DNA from: CALMJB01 sp963977945
Lineage (GTDB): Bacteria > Actinomycetota > Actinomycetes > Nanopelagicales > Nanopelagicaceae
DNA length: 10,286 nucleotides
Reading direction: 5' to 3'
NCBI GenBank assembly: GCA_963977945.1
Contig: CAXBQO010000034.1
Location: 1 to 10,286 of the forward strand
Each line of letters opens with the position of its first letter. Position 1 is the first letter of the stretch. The translations under genes and the position numbers were made by a program. Below the pieces are notes generated by a model. That model was not told the origin of the DNA. It ran no database searches and worked only from the letters and a program-made list of their open reading frames with translations. Shown piece after piece: positions 1-6,545 of the stretch.

Positions 1-705
1 CGTTAACGCCGACAATGCAACGCGCAAACGGGTGCCAGGTGGCTCATCCATTTGTCCGAAGACCAACGCGGTTTTATTAATAACGCCGGTCTCAGTCATT
101 TCCAAAAATAAATCGTTACCTTCGCGAGTACGTTCACCGACACCGGCAAACACTGATACACCACCAAAGTTTTCGGCAACGCGATAAATCATCTCTTGAA
201 TCAAAACGGTTTTACCGACACCGGCACCACCAAATAATCCAATTTTTCCACCACGCACATATGGAGTTAATAAATCAATAACTTTGATTCCGGTTTCAAA
301 CATCTCGGTCTTTGATTCCAATTGATCAAATGCTGGAGCGGTTCTATGAATTGGCCAACGCTCTGTTATTTTTAAAGAGGAAGTTGGCACATCTAGTGAT
401 TCACCCAATGTATTAAATACGTGGCCCTTTGTTACATCACCAACTGGTACCGAGATCGAGGCACCAGAATCGGTTACAACTGCACCACGCACCATTCCGT
501 CAGTTGGCTGCATCGAAATCGCGCGAACTAAATTGTCGCCGATATGTTGCGCCACCTCTAATGTTAAAGTTTTTGCTTGTCCGGCAACATTTATATCTAC
601 CGTCAATGCGTTATAGATATCGGGCATTGCATCTGATGGAAATTCAATATCCACCACTGGGCCGATTACTCGCGCCACTCTCCCGGTTGCTGTTTTAGTC
701 GACAT
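1..705 (-). CDS. atpD: ATP synthase F1 beta subunit (3'-partial, first 235 residues)
   Basis: Catalytic beta subunit of F1, which binds ADP/ATP and makes ATP at the membrane-peripheral head. The ATG overlaps the atpG stop by one base (TAATG), with a good Shine-Dalgarno (GGGAG, about 6 bases before the ATG) inside the end of atpG. The visible protein begins MSTKTATGRVARVIGPVVDI, the usual beta-barrel domain start. The Walker A loop GGAGVGKT lies at residues 159-166 with catalytic-site Lys165. The GERTREGNDL segment follows, with the general-base Glu at 191, 26 residues after the Walker Lys as in E. coli. The sequence reaches ALSALT at the window edge. Beta subunits are usually about 470-480 residues, so roughly half is missing only because the window ends. 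No defect is seen. Spacing and overlap place it in the atp operon directly after gamma. Confidence 0.98.
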   Translation of the reverse strand, partial: MSTKTATGRVARVIGPVVDIEFPSDAMPDIYNALTVDINVAGQAKTLTLEVAQHIGDNLVRAISMQPTDGMVRGAVVTDSGASISVPVGDVTKGHVFNTLGESLDVPTSSLKITERWPIHRTAPAFDQLESKTEMFETGIKVIDLLTPYVRGGKIGLFGGAGVGKTVLIQEMIYRVAENFGGVSVFAGVGERTREGNDLFLEMTETGVINKTALVFGQMDEPPGTRLRVALSALT

Positions 706-1613
706 TATTCGCTCCCTGCGTTTGCTGAGGCCAACGCATCCGCGCCGCCTACGATTTCACTGATCTCTTGGGTGATTTCGGCTTGACGGGCCGCGTTTGC
801 AAGTCGAGTTAACGACTTAATTAATTCATCAGCGTTGTCAGTCGCTGATTTCATAGCGCGACGGCGAGCAGCATGCTCGGAGGCAGCTGATTGCAACATC
901 GCGTTAAATACTCGAGCCTCAATGTAACGAGGAAGAAGTGCGTTCAATACCTCGCCAGCATTAGGTTCGAATTCATACATTGGAAGCAGGCCAGTGGTGG
1001 TAGTTGTTTCTACGACCTCAAGTGGCAACATTCTTTTTGCTTGTGGGTTCTGAGTAATCATGGAAACAAATTCGGTGTACACAATATGTAATTCATCTAC
1101 GCCATTTTCATCAGTTTGCGCATCGGCAATAAATACTTTAATTAATTCATCCGATACCGCTTTGGCATCTTTATAAGTTGGATTATCTGAAAAACCGGTC
1201 CAAGATGCGGCGATTTTTCGATTTCGGAAGCGATAAAAATTAACTGCTTTGCGTCCAACTAAATAAGTATTAACTGATAAGCCACGTCCCTTTAGCAATT
1301 CAATTAATTGATCGCCTTCTTTGATAGCGGCGTTTGAATAAGCACCAGCCATTCCGCGATCAGCGGTAATAATTAGTACGGCAGCGCGAATTGGTTTCTC
1401 TGATTCTGTTGTTAACGGATGATTCACAGTGGCAGATGAAGCAACTGCTGTAACTGCACGGGTTAATTCTCGAGAATAAGGAGTAGATGCGGCAACTTTT
1501 TGTTGTGCTTTAACTATACGTGAAGCTGAAATTAACTCCATCGCTTTCGTTATTTTTTTAGTCGCTTTTACCGACCGCATACGGCGTCGGTAAATTCGAA
1601 GTTGCGCACCCAT
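705..1613 (-). CDS. atpG: ATP synthase F1 gamma subunit
   Basis: Central rotor shaft of F1, linking the c-ring to the alpha3beta3 head. The 302-residue protein has the strongly conserved N-terminal helix (MGAQLRIYRRRMRSVKATKK) and the matching C-terminal helix (RQAEITQEISEIVGGADAL, followed by a short Ala/Ser/Gly tail). Together these form the antiparallel coiled coil. The middle contains an acidic loop near residues 165-172 (DAQTDENG) before DELHIVYTEF. Actinobacterial gamma subunits have an extra loop in this area that, in mycobacteria, has been linked to low ATP hydrolysis; whether this one acts likewise is unknown. A run of five Thr follows near residue 205. The ATG has an AGGA Shine-Dalgarno 7 bases upstream, in a 22-base gap after atpA. 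The stop overlaps the atpD start by one base, suggesting coupled translation of gamma and beta. Confidence 0.98.
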   Translation of the reverse strand: MGAQLRIYRRRMRSVKATKKITKAMELISASRIVKAQQKVAASTPYSRELTRAVTAVASSATVNHPLTTESEKPIRAAVLIITADRGMAGAYSNAAIKEGDQLIELLKGRGLSVNTYLVGRKAVNFYRFRNRKIAASWTGFSDNPTYKDAKAVSDELIKVFIADAQTDENGVDELHIVYTEFVSMITQNPQAKRMLPLEVVETTTTTGLLPMYEFEPNAGEVLNALLPRYIEARVFNAMLQSAASEHAARRRAMKSATDNADELIKSLTRLANAARQAEITQEISEIVGGADALASANAGSE

Positions 1614-1635
1614 TTTTAGTTCCTAATCAATCAAA

Positions 1636-3270
1636 TTATTTTCTAGCCGGCACTTGGCGAGTAATACTTTCGCTATCAACATCATCTAACGCTTCAGCTT
1701 TTGCCTCGTTAACAACTGGAGCCACTGAAGATTTAAATTGTTGTTTGAAAGTTGCGATGGCACTTTCCAGAGCGGCAACTGTGTCATCTGATAACTCTTT
1801 AGTTGCAGCAATGGAATCAAGTGTGGCTTTCTTTTCTCTAGCCATGAACTCAATGAACTCTGCTTCGAAGCGGCGGATATCAACCACTGGAATCGAATCT
1901 AATTTTCCAGTTGTACCGGCCCAAATTGAAACTACTTGTTTCTCCATTGAGAACGGTGAGTATTGACCTTGTTTTAAAAGTTCAACCATGCGCGCACCAC
2001 GTTCTAGTTGTGCTTTTGATGCAGCATCTAGATCAGAACCAAACGCTGCGAAAGCTTCAAGTTCACGGTACTGAGCCAAATCCAAACGCAAACGTCCAGC
2101 GATTTTTTTCATCGCTTTAGTTTGGGCAGATCCACCTACACGCGAAACTGAAATACCTACGTTAATCGCAGGGCGTACTCCGGCGTTAAACAAATCTGTC
2201 TCTAAGAAGCACTGACCATCGGTAATTGAAATAACGTTTGTTGGAATAAATGCCGAGACGTCATTTCCTTTTGTTTCGATAATTGGTAATCCGGTCATGG
2301 AACCGCCACCTAAATCATCTGACAATTTTGCGCAACGCTCGAGCAAACGTGAATGTAAATAAAACACATCTCCGGGATATGCCTCACGACCTGGCGGACG
2401 ACGAAGTAATAACGAAACTGCGCGATAAGCCTCAGCTTGTTTTGATAAATCATCAAAAATAATTAATACATGTTGACCTTTATACATCCAGTGTTGTCCA
2501 AGTGCTGAGCCGGTATAAGGGGCTAAGTATTTAAAACCAGCCGGATCAGAGGCAGGAGCAGCAACGATAGTGGTGTATTCCATCGCGCCGGCTTCTTCTA
2601 GAGCGGCTTTAACTGATGCAATTGTTGAACCTTTTTGACCAATTGCAACATAAATACATTTAACTTGTTTCTTTGGATCGCCACTCTTCCAGTTTTCGCG
2701 CTGGTTAATAATTGTGTCCACTGCAATTGCAGTTTTACCGGTTTGGCGATCACCAATTATTAATTGACGTTGACCGCGACCAATCGCTGTCATCGCATCA
2801 ATCGCTTTAATTCCAGTTTGCATTGGTTCTTTAACCGGTTGACGTTGCACAACAGTGGGTGCTTGTAATTCAAGTGCGCGGTTTGCTTCCGATTTAATTT
2901 CACCTTTGCCATCAATTGGTCGACCAAGTGGATCAATAACTCGACCTAGGAATCCATCGCCAACCGGGACGGAGAGAATTTCACCAGTTCTGCGAACAGT
3001 TGTTCCTTCTTCAATGCCGCTAAATTCTCCGAGAATTACGACACCGATTTCACGTACATCTAAGTTAAGAGCTAATCCCAATGTGCCGTTTTCAAATTTC
3101 AACAACTCATTGGTCATTGTCGATGGCAATCCCTCAACTCGGGCGATGCCATCGGCGGCTTCAGTTACCGTTCCGATTTCATCTTTAACCGCCGCTGCTG
3201 GTTTATATGAAGCGACATGCTTTGCCAGTGCATCTCGGATTGCATCAGGTTTAATCGTTGCTTCTGCCAT
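1636..3270 (-). CDS. atpA: ATP synthase F1 alpha subunit
   Basis: Non-catalytic nucleotide-binding subunit of F1, three copies per enzyme. At 544 residues it is slightly longer than E. coli alpha (513), mainly through the C-terminal tail after about residue 510, as is common in Actinobacteria. Landmarks: the beta-barrel domain with VGDGFLGRVIDPLGRPIDG at 103-121; Walker A GDRQTGKT at 173-180; LIIFDDLSKQ (Walker B) at 269-278; and SVSRVGG at 374-380 with Arg377. Arg377 is the residue that reaches into the neighbouring beta catalytic site (arginine finger). All key residues are present. The start is supported by a very strong Shine-Dalgarno (GAGGAG, a few bases before the ATG) at the end of an almost all-purine 47-base leader after atpH. 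It lies between atpH and atpG in the normal operon order. Confidence 0.99.
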   Translation of the reverse strand: MAEATIKPDAIRDALAKHVASYKPAAAVKDEIGTVTEAADGIARVEGLPSTMTNELLKFENGTLGLALNLDVREIGVVILGEFSGIEEGTTVRRTGEILSVPVGDGFLGRVIDPLGRPIDGKGEIKSEANRALELQAPTVVQRQPVKEPMQTGIKAIDAMTAIGRGQRQLIIGDRQTGKTAIAVDTIINQRENWKSGDPKKQVKCIYVAIGQKGSTIASVKAALEEAGAMEYTTIVAAPASDPAGFKYLAPYTGSALGQHWMYKGQHVLIIFDDLSKQAEAYRAVSLLLRRPPGREAYPGDVFYLHSRLLERCAKLSDDLGGGSMTGLPIIETKGNDVSAFIPTNVISITDGQCFLETDLFNAGVRPAINVGISVSRVGGSAQTKAMKKIAGRLRLDLAQYRELEAFAAFGSDLDAASKAQLERGARMVELLKQGQYSPFSMEKQVVSIWAGTTGKLDSIPVVDIRRFEAEFIEFMAREKKATLDSIAATKELSDDTVAALESAIATFKQQFKSSVAPVVNEAKAEALDDVDSESITRQVPARK

Positions 3271-3317
3271 TTTCTCCTCTTCTCTTTTCTTTACTTTTTT
3301 CTTTACTCTGCTGTCTT
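3271..3317 (-). promoter_or_regulatory. Polypurine leader and strong RBS of atpA
   Basis: The 47-base gap between atpH and atpA is almost all purine on the coding strand: 43 of 47 bases are A or G by my count. It ends with GAGGAG and then AAA before the ATG. Such a leader cannot fold well and carries a near-ideal Shine-Dalgarno, so it is likely to give efficient translation of alpha (three copies per complex). That role is inferred; no experimental element of this kind is being matched. Confidence 0.55.
3285..3307 (-). repeat. Two 11-bp direct repeats in the atpA leader
   Basis: The coding-strand motif AGTAAAGAAAA occurs twice, at 3297-3307 and 3285-3295, identical and 12 bases apart, just upstream of the atpA Shine-Dalgarno. 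It could be a simple product of slippage in purine-rich DNA, or a repeated protein or RNA contact site. The repeat itself is plain in the sequence; its meaning is unknown. Confidence 0.7.
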
Positions 3318-4148
3318 TTAAATACCGGTAAGTATCCGGCCCGCCTCTTGTAGGCGAGCGCTCACAGTGCCATCAATTAGTTCATCATCTAGATGAACTG
3401 ATAAGCCACCTAAAACTTTTGGATCAACTTCTACATTTAATTGAATCTTCTTGCCAATTTGTTTACTCAAAGATGTTGCCAATTTTTCAACTTGTGCCGG
3501 CGTTAATTTCACAGCTGCTGTTACATGAGCGATAACTTTTTGTTCACTTTGTGAAACATACTTTGAAAATTGCGCCAATGTATTGTCGATATTGCGACCT
3601 CGTTGGTTTTTAATTGCCGCGCTTAGCAGAGAATTGGTGTAATTACTGTAAGCACCCTTAGTCACATTTTGTAACAGTTCTATTCGACGAGCCACACTTT
3701 CATTTGCACTATTTAACGTTTGTCGAAGTTCAGGATTTGCAATTAAAACTTGGGCAAAATTAAAAAGTTGCTCAGAAAGCAAAGCTAATTCGCCTGCTTC
3801 ATTTGCCGCTTTTGCTGCCGCTGAAACCGCTAATTGTTCAACCGCATCGGCGTACTCATTTGGGTTGGACCAACGTAATTTCGAGGCATTTGCCACGATT
3901 GCGGTAGCGGTGGATGAGATGTTTTTGGCAAATAAATCAGCTACTAAATCTGATTTAGCAGATGCGTCACGGGAATTATCGGTTAATGCTCGACGCAGTG
4001 CCACTGATTCAGTGAGAGTTTGTAATACTGAAAATAAATCACCTGACAGTTTTAAGGCAGCGTCAGCGGATAATTTTGCGGTTTGCTTTTCAAAATCATC
4101 ACGCACTGCGGCAAGTGATTGCCGGCTAGCGCCACCTAGTACTGTCAT
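3318..4148 (-). CDS. atpH: ATP synthase delta subunit (long actinobacterial form)
   Basis: Peripheral-stalk subunit that joins the b dimer to the top of the alpha3beta3 head (OSCP homologue). The C-terminal signature is clear: VDPKVLGGLSVHLDDELIDG at 241-260, followed by TVSARLQEAG. The protein is 276 residues, against about 177 in E. coli; long delta subunits are usual in Actinobacteria. The extra length looks like an internal duplication. Residues about 38-93 (LFSVLQTLTESVALRRAL...) resemble 128-183 (LFNFAQVLIANPELRQTL...), offset by 90 residues. Unlike mycobacteria, b and delta are separate genes here. The start lies 7 bases after the atpF stop. No strong Shine-Dalgarno is visible (only a weak AAGTGA upstream), so translation is probably coupled to atpF. 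A purine-rich gap and atpA follow. Confidence 0.95.
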   Translation of the reverse strand: MTVLGGASRQSLAAVRDDFEKQTAKLSADAALKLSGDLFSVLQTLTESVALRRALTDNSRDASAKSDLVADLFAKNISSTATAIVANASKLRWSNPNEYADAVEQLAVSAAAKAANEAGELALLSEQLFNFAQVLIANPELRQTLNSANESVARRIELLQNVTKGAYSNYTNSLLSAAIKNQRGRNIDNTLAQFSKYVSQSEQKVIAHVTAAVKLTPAQVEKLATSLSKQIGKKIQLNVEVDPKVLGGLSVHLDDELIDGTVSARLQEAGRILTGI

Positions 4149-4155
4149 AGTGATT

Positions 4156-4716
4156 TCACTTCTTCGCTTCTAATTCGGCGATGAATCGATCAACAATTCG
4201 AGATTGTCTTACCTGGTCTTCTAGTGATTCACCGACTATTTTCGATGCTAACTCTGTTGCCAAAGCACCAACTTCATTTCGCAAAGAAGTTATTGCTTGT
4301 TGACGTTCGGCTTCAATTGTCACTTGAGCAGCAGCGGTAATTCTCGCCGCTTCCTCTTGTGCTTTTGCGAGCAAATCTTCGATGATGGCAGCTCCTTGGC
4401 TTCTTGCCTCTTCGCGGATTTGTTGTGCTTCACCTCTTGCATCAGCTAATTGTTCGGTGTATTTCTGCAATGCAATTTGGGCATCACGCTGTGCCTTCTC
4501 AGCACGTTGCATTCCACCTTCAATTGCTTCAGTGCGAGCCGTGAATGCTTTTTCAAACATTGGCACAACTTTTGAACGCAACACTAAAAACAGAAGTGAG
4601 AAAGCAATAAAGCCCACCACAATTTCCGCGGTGTGCGGAATCAGTGGATTTGCACCTTCTGCTGCAGCACTGCGAACTGCAGCCACCGAGTTAAATAATT
4701 TTGTTTCAATACTCAT
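4156..4716 (-). CDS. atpF: ATP synthase Fo b subunit
   Basis: Peripheral-stalk subunit, anchored in the membrane and dimerising along its length to hold F1 still against the rotor. The 186-residue protein has a polar N-terminal segment of about 28 residues, one membrane helix at about 29-49 (ending LLFLVLRSKVVP), and then a long charged Ala/Gln/Glu/Arg helix. That helix contains typical b-subunit stretches such as AEKAQRDAQ (72-80), EEARSQGAAIIED (102-114) and AITSLRNEVGALATELASKI (141-160). The N-terminal extension before the membrane helix is common in Actinobacteria. The start is the first ATG after a 33-base gap behind atpE. The Shine-Dalgarno is weak (AGTGG, about 11 bases upstream), in contrast to atpE and atpA, which would fit the lower copy number of b. 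The gene ends 7 bases before atpH. Confidence 0.96.
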   Translation of the reverse strand: MSIETKLFNSVAAVRSAAAEGANPLIPHTAEIVVGFIAFSLLFLVLRSKVVPMFEKAFTARTEAIEGGMQRAEKAQRDAQIALQKYTEQLADARGEAQQIREEARSQGAAIIEDLLAKAQEEAARITAAAQVTIEAERQQAITSLRNEVGALATELASKIVGESLEDQVRQSRIVDRFIAELEAKK

Positions 4717-4749
4717 GATTTGATAACCACTTAAATTCTGTTTTCGAAA

Positions 4750-4953
4750 TTACAAAACGAAAGCTAGAACCAAACCAAACAATGCCAACGCTTCAGCTAA
4801 CGCGAAACCAAGGAATGCGATCGGTTGTAGTACCGAACGTGCCTCTGGTTGACGCGCAACTCCGCTGATATATGCAGCGAAGATCATGCCGGTTGCAATT
4901 GCCGGTCCGATTGCAGATAGGCCATAACCGACCAGGTTGAGTGTGCCTTCCAT
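4750..4953 (-). CDS. atpE: ATP synthase Fo c subunit (rotor ring proteolipid)
   Basis: Proteolipid that forms the rotating c-ring and carries the proton. The 67-residue hairpin has helix 1 (about 5-31), the polar loop ARQPEA (33-38) and helix 2 (about 42-66) with the ion-binding carboxylate Glu54 in ALAEALALFG. Glu54 sits 20 residues after the loop Arg34, the same spacing as in other c subunits. The sodium-ring ligands Gln32 and Ser66 of Ilyobacter correspond by this spacing to Thr21 and Ala55, so proton coupling is more likely. It is short (E. coli 79, mycobacteria about 81) because it starts almost directly at helix 1. The helix 1 glycine motif usually read GxGxGxG is GPAIATG (16-22), with two Gly replaced by Ala. 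A good GAGG Shine-Dalgarno lies 7 bases before the ATG at the end of a purine-rich leader. Confidence 0.97.
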   Translation of the reverse strand: MEGTLNLVGYGLSAIGPAIATGMIFAAYISGVARQPEARSVLQPIAFLGFALAEALALFGLVLAFVL

Positions 4954-5032
4954 TTTCTTACCTCTTTCTTTGTTTTCTCTGTTTTCTTTTTCTCTTATAT
5001 TTTTTCTTTTCCTGCTTTTATTACTTTCTTAC
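4954..5032 (-). promoter_or_regulatory. Polypurine leader and RBS of atpE
   Basis: Between atpB and atpE the coding strand is about 70 A/G out of 79 bases by my count, ending in GAGG and a 7-base A-rich spacer before the ATG. The c subunit is needed in many more copies than any other subunit. In E. coli the atpE initiation region is known to carry a translational enhancer (a U-rich one). Here a purine-rich, unstructured leader may do the same job; this is inference. No clear promoter or hairpin is seen inside it. Confidence 0.55.
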
Positions 5033-5042
5033 CTGAGATTCA

Positions 5043-5828
5043 TTAATGCTCATCTGCCAAAGCTCCGGCGATATACAACGCTGTTAGCAGCGTAAAAATA
5101 TATGCCTGTAGCAGTTGCACCATGAATTCGAAGAAGGTCAATGCGATTCCAAATAGGAATGCAAATGGTGAGACCAGTTTTAATCCAATCACCCCTTGTA
5201 ATAGGTGATCGCCGCCTAAAATAAATACTAAAAGTAATAAGTGACCAGCAAACATATTTGCAAAAAGACGAAGCGAGAGCGTTAGCGGTCTGACCAGAAA
5301 ATAAGTAGCTAATTCAATTGGCGTGAGTAGTACATATACCGGTTTTGGTACACCTGGCATGAACATAATTTCCTTCAAATATGGAAATAAACCTTTGTGT
5401 TTGATTGCTACAAAATGGAAAATTAAGAAGGTAAAGATCGCCAATACATAAGGAAAACTGACACGTGACATAGTCGGGAATTGGATTAATGGCACGATTC
5501 CAAAAATATTATTGGTCAAAATGAAGGTAAATAAAGTAAATAAGTAAGGTACAAACCGCATGAACTCTGGACCAATTACATCTCGCGCCAAATCGTTTCG
5601 TACAAAGCCGTAAACCGATTCACCGGCAAACTGCAATCGACCAGGAACCAGTGAAGCTTTTCGGGCTGAGATGATAAAGAAAATCGAAATTAAAATTACT
5701 GAGAAAAAAACTAACAGCACCGGCTTGGTTGTATAAGGATTGCCCTCTAATACTGGTGGCAGATTGAAATCAGCGGTACTAGGTGGAGTGAATCCTTCAC
5801 CCTCGGCTGCCAATCGAATGAATCCCAC
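5043..5828 (-). CDS. atpB: ATP synthase Fo a subunit
   Basis: Membrane stator subunit that provides the two proton half-channels next to the c-ring. Using residue numbers from the GTG at 5837 (264 residues; three fewer if translation starts at 5828), the essential Arg is Arg190 in PLTLSLRLFANMFAGH. The conserved Gln is Gln244 in QLLQAYIFTLL. Also typical are TNNIFGIVPL (108-117) and the C-terminal ALYIAGALADEH. Five to six hydrophobic helices are visible. I favour the GTG at 5828 because the only Shine-Dalgarno (AGGG, 5840-5837) lies 8 bases before it; for the GTG at 5837 the same bases touch or overlap the start codon. Both are non-ATG starts. The gene follows a gap of about 110 bases after the atpZ-like gene, the largest gap in the window, and precedes atpE. 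Confidence 0.96.
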   Translation of the reverse strand: MGFIRLAAEGEGFTPPSTADFNLPPVLEGNPYTTKPVLLVFFSVILISIFFIISARKASLVPGRLQFAGESVYGFVRNDLARDVIGPEFMRFVPYLFTLFTFILTNNIFGIVPLIQFPTMSRVSFPYVLAIFTFLIFHFVAIKHKGLFPYLKEIMFMPGVPKPVYVLLTPIELATYFLVRPLTLSLRLFANMFAGHLLLLVFILGGDHLLQGVIGLKLVSPFAFLFGIALTFFEFMVQLLQAYIFTLLTALYIAGALADEH

Positions 5829-5940
5829 GGCCGACACCCTATTGGGTTTTATTTATTGCTGGAAATCGTAAATTGGCTTGCTCTTAATCGGGTATCCAAT
5901 AAATAGGAACGCAATAAACCTTGCGGTTTATAAAGTGGTT
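5829..5940 (-). promoter_or_regulatory. atpB leader region with two hairpins
   Basis: This is the largest non-coding gap. Reading the coding strand, an early hairpin has a perfect 7-bp stem ATAAACC/GGTTTAT closing a GCAA (GNRA-type) loop. A later mini-hairpin (ACCC-AATA-GGGT, 5847-5836) includes most of the AGGG Shine-Dalgarno. A possible TANNNT-type -10 (TACGAT, 5870-5865) is present, but the nearest TTGGAT lies 22 bases upstream, too far for a standard -35. The gap is therefore a plausible site for an atp-specific promoter or RNA control element, but neither is proven. Confidence 0.35.
5914..5931 (-). other. Stem-loop with GCAA tetraloop upstream of atpB
   Basis: Perfect 7-bp inverted repeat (5914-5920 with 5925-5931) around the coding-strand loop GCAA, a GNRA-class tetraloop. 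It lies about 10 bases after the end of the atpZ-like gene. There is no T-run after it on the coding strand, so it is not a classic intrinsic terminator. It could be an RNA processing or stability element between the upstream genes and the atp structural genes. The stem is AU-rich and only moderately stable. Confidence 0.5.
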
Positions 5941-6147
5941 TTAATCCCGACCGAATCGCAACCACACCAGATAAACAGATGCGCCCGCCCCTAGGAGTAA
6001 TCCACCTAACAGAAAAAACTTAGTGTTTAACCATTGATCGATTCCCCAACCAATGCCACCCCAAATAAGTAATCCAGATAATAAATAACCAACGATCGAC
6101 CAGAGTGCGCCCTCTTCATTTTTTCCAAAATTATTTTTTTCATTCAT
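5941..6147 (-). CDS. AtpZ-like small membrane protein (AtpZ/AtpI family)
   Basis: A 68-residue protein with two membrane helices, at about 16-34 and 43-63. The first helix runs into a Gly-rich turn (WGGIGWGIDQWLNTK, 29-43). The pattern helix - GxxxGWxxDxW - helix - Arg-rich end matches the AtpZ-type proteins found next to atpI and atpB. These have been proposed to work with AtpI in c-ring assembly or divalent cation uptake; the role is not settled. The N-terminus is short and polar (MNEKNNFGKNEEGALW). The start codon overlaps the stop of the AtpI gene (ATGA), with AGGA 8 bases upstream, so the two are probably translated together. It ends about 110 bases before atpB. The family call rests on pattern and context, and a search with such a short protein would be weak. 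Confidence 0.75.
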   Translation of the reverse strand: MNEKNNFGKNEEGALWSIVGYLLSGLLIWGGIGWGIDQWLNTKFFLLGGLLLGAGASVYLVWLRFGRD

Positions 6148-6545
6148 GGTTGGATTCCTATTCTCAATTTTAAATACGCACGAATCTCACCGATTAACCA
6201 GGCAAGAGTAATCAAGATGGCACAAATACCAAAACTTGTTCGATCGACTGTGCTGGGAGCAGTGAATTTTGATATCAGAAATAGCAACACCCCAAGAAGT
6301 ATCACCTTGGCAAAGTAAGAAAACATTGCAAACAGCATCGTCAGTACTGGTTCTACATCTTTAGAAATTTTCGCAACCAACAAATGCACGCTAAAGAAAA
6401 TAAAAACCAATAGCAAAGCAATAACTGACGCAATCGCTGCTGGTTTGCCCCGCCAGATTGTGACGCAAACTCCGGAAATAATTCCAGTTACTAAGGCTGG
6501 CAAAAATGCGCCTTGCCACATTTTGGTCTCAAAACTATCTGTCAT
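6144..6545 (-). CDS. atpI: ATP synthase protein I-like membrane protein
   Basis: A 133-residue integral membrane protein with four hydrophobic segments, at about 12-30, 37-59, 66-93 and 105-123, and a short basic tail (RAYLKLRIGIQP). This size and topology, and the location directly upstream of atpB and downstream of a wecA/rfe gene, match the AtpI-like protein of other Actinobacteria (the Rv1303 position in M. tuberculosis). AtpI helps assemble the c-ring in some bacteria but is dispensable in others. No catalytic residues are expected or seen. The start ATG overlaps the wecA stop (ATGA), with AAGG 7 bases upstream. The stop overlaps the AtpZ-like start in the same way. The family is fast-evolving, so the name depends largely on context and topology. 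Confidence 0.72.
   Translation of the reverse strand: MTDSFETKMWQGAFLPALVTGIISGVCVTIWRGKPAAIASVIALLLVFIFFSVHLLVAKISKDVEPVLTMLFAMFSYFAKVILLGVLLFLISKFTAPSTVDRTSFGICAILITLAWLIGEIRAYLKLRIGIQP

Noticed and set aside
429..698. Plus-strand open frame opposite atpD
   Set aside because: It lies wholly antisense to the conserved beta-subunit sequence, has no recognisable protein features and no supporting context. The same holds for the plus-strand frames opposite atpA, atpH, atpF, wecA, glyA and prmC.
2855..3331. 158-codon plus-strand frame opposite the 5' end of atpA
   Set aside because: It is long, but it mirrors the alpha-subunit coding sequence and its tail reads through the polypyrimidine side of the atpA leader (FFFTFFFTLL-like). 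It is best explained as a shadow frame.
5865..5898. Sigma70-type promoter before atpB (TTGGAT and TACGAT)
   Set aside because: The spacing is 22 bases, well outside the normal range, and the match is weak in AT-rich DNA. It is kept only as a remark in the leader entry.
5914..5931. Intrinsic terminator between the atpZ-like gene and atpB
   Set aside because: The stem is AU-rich with only two G-C pairs, and no T-run follows on the coding strand.
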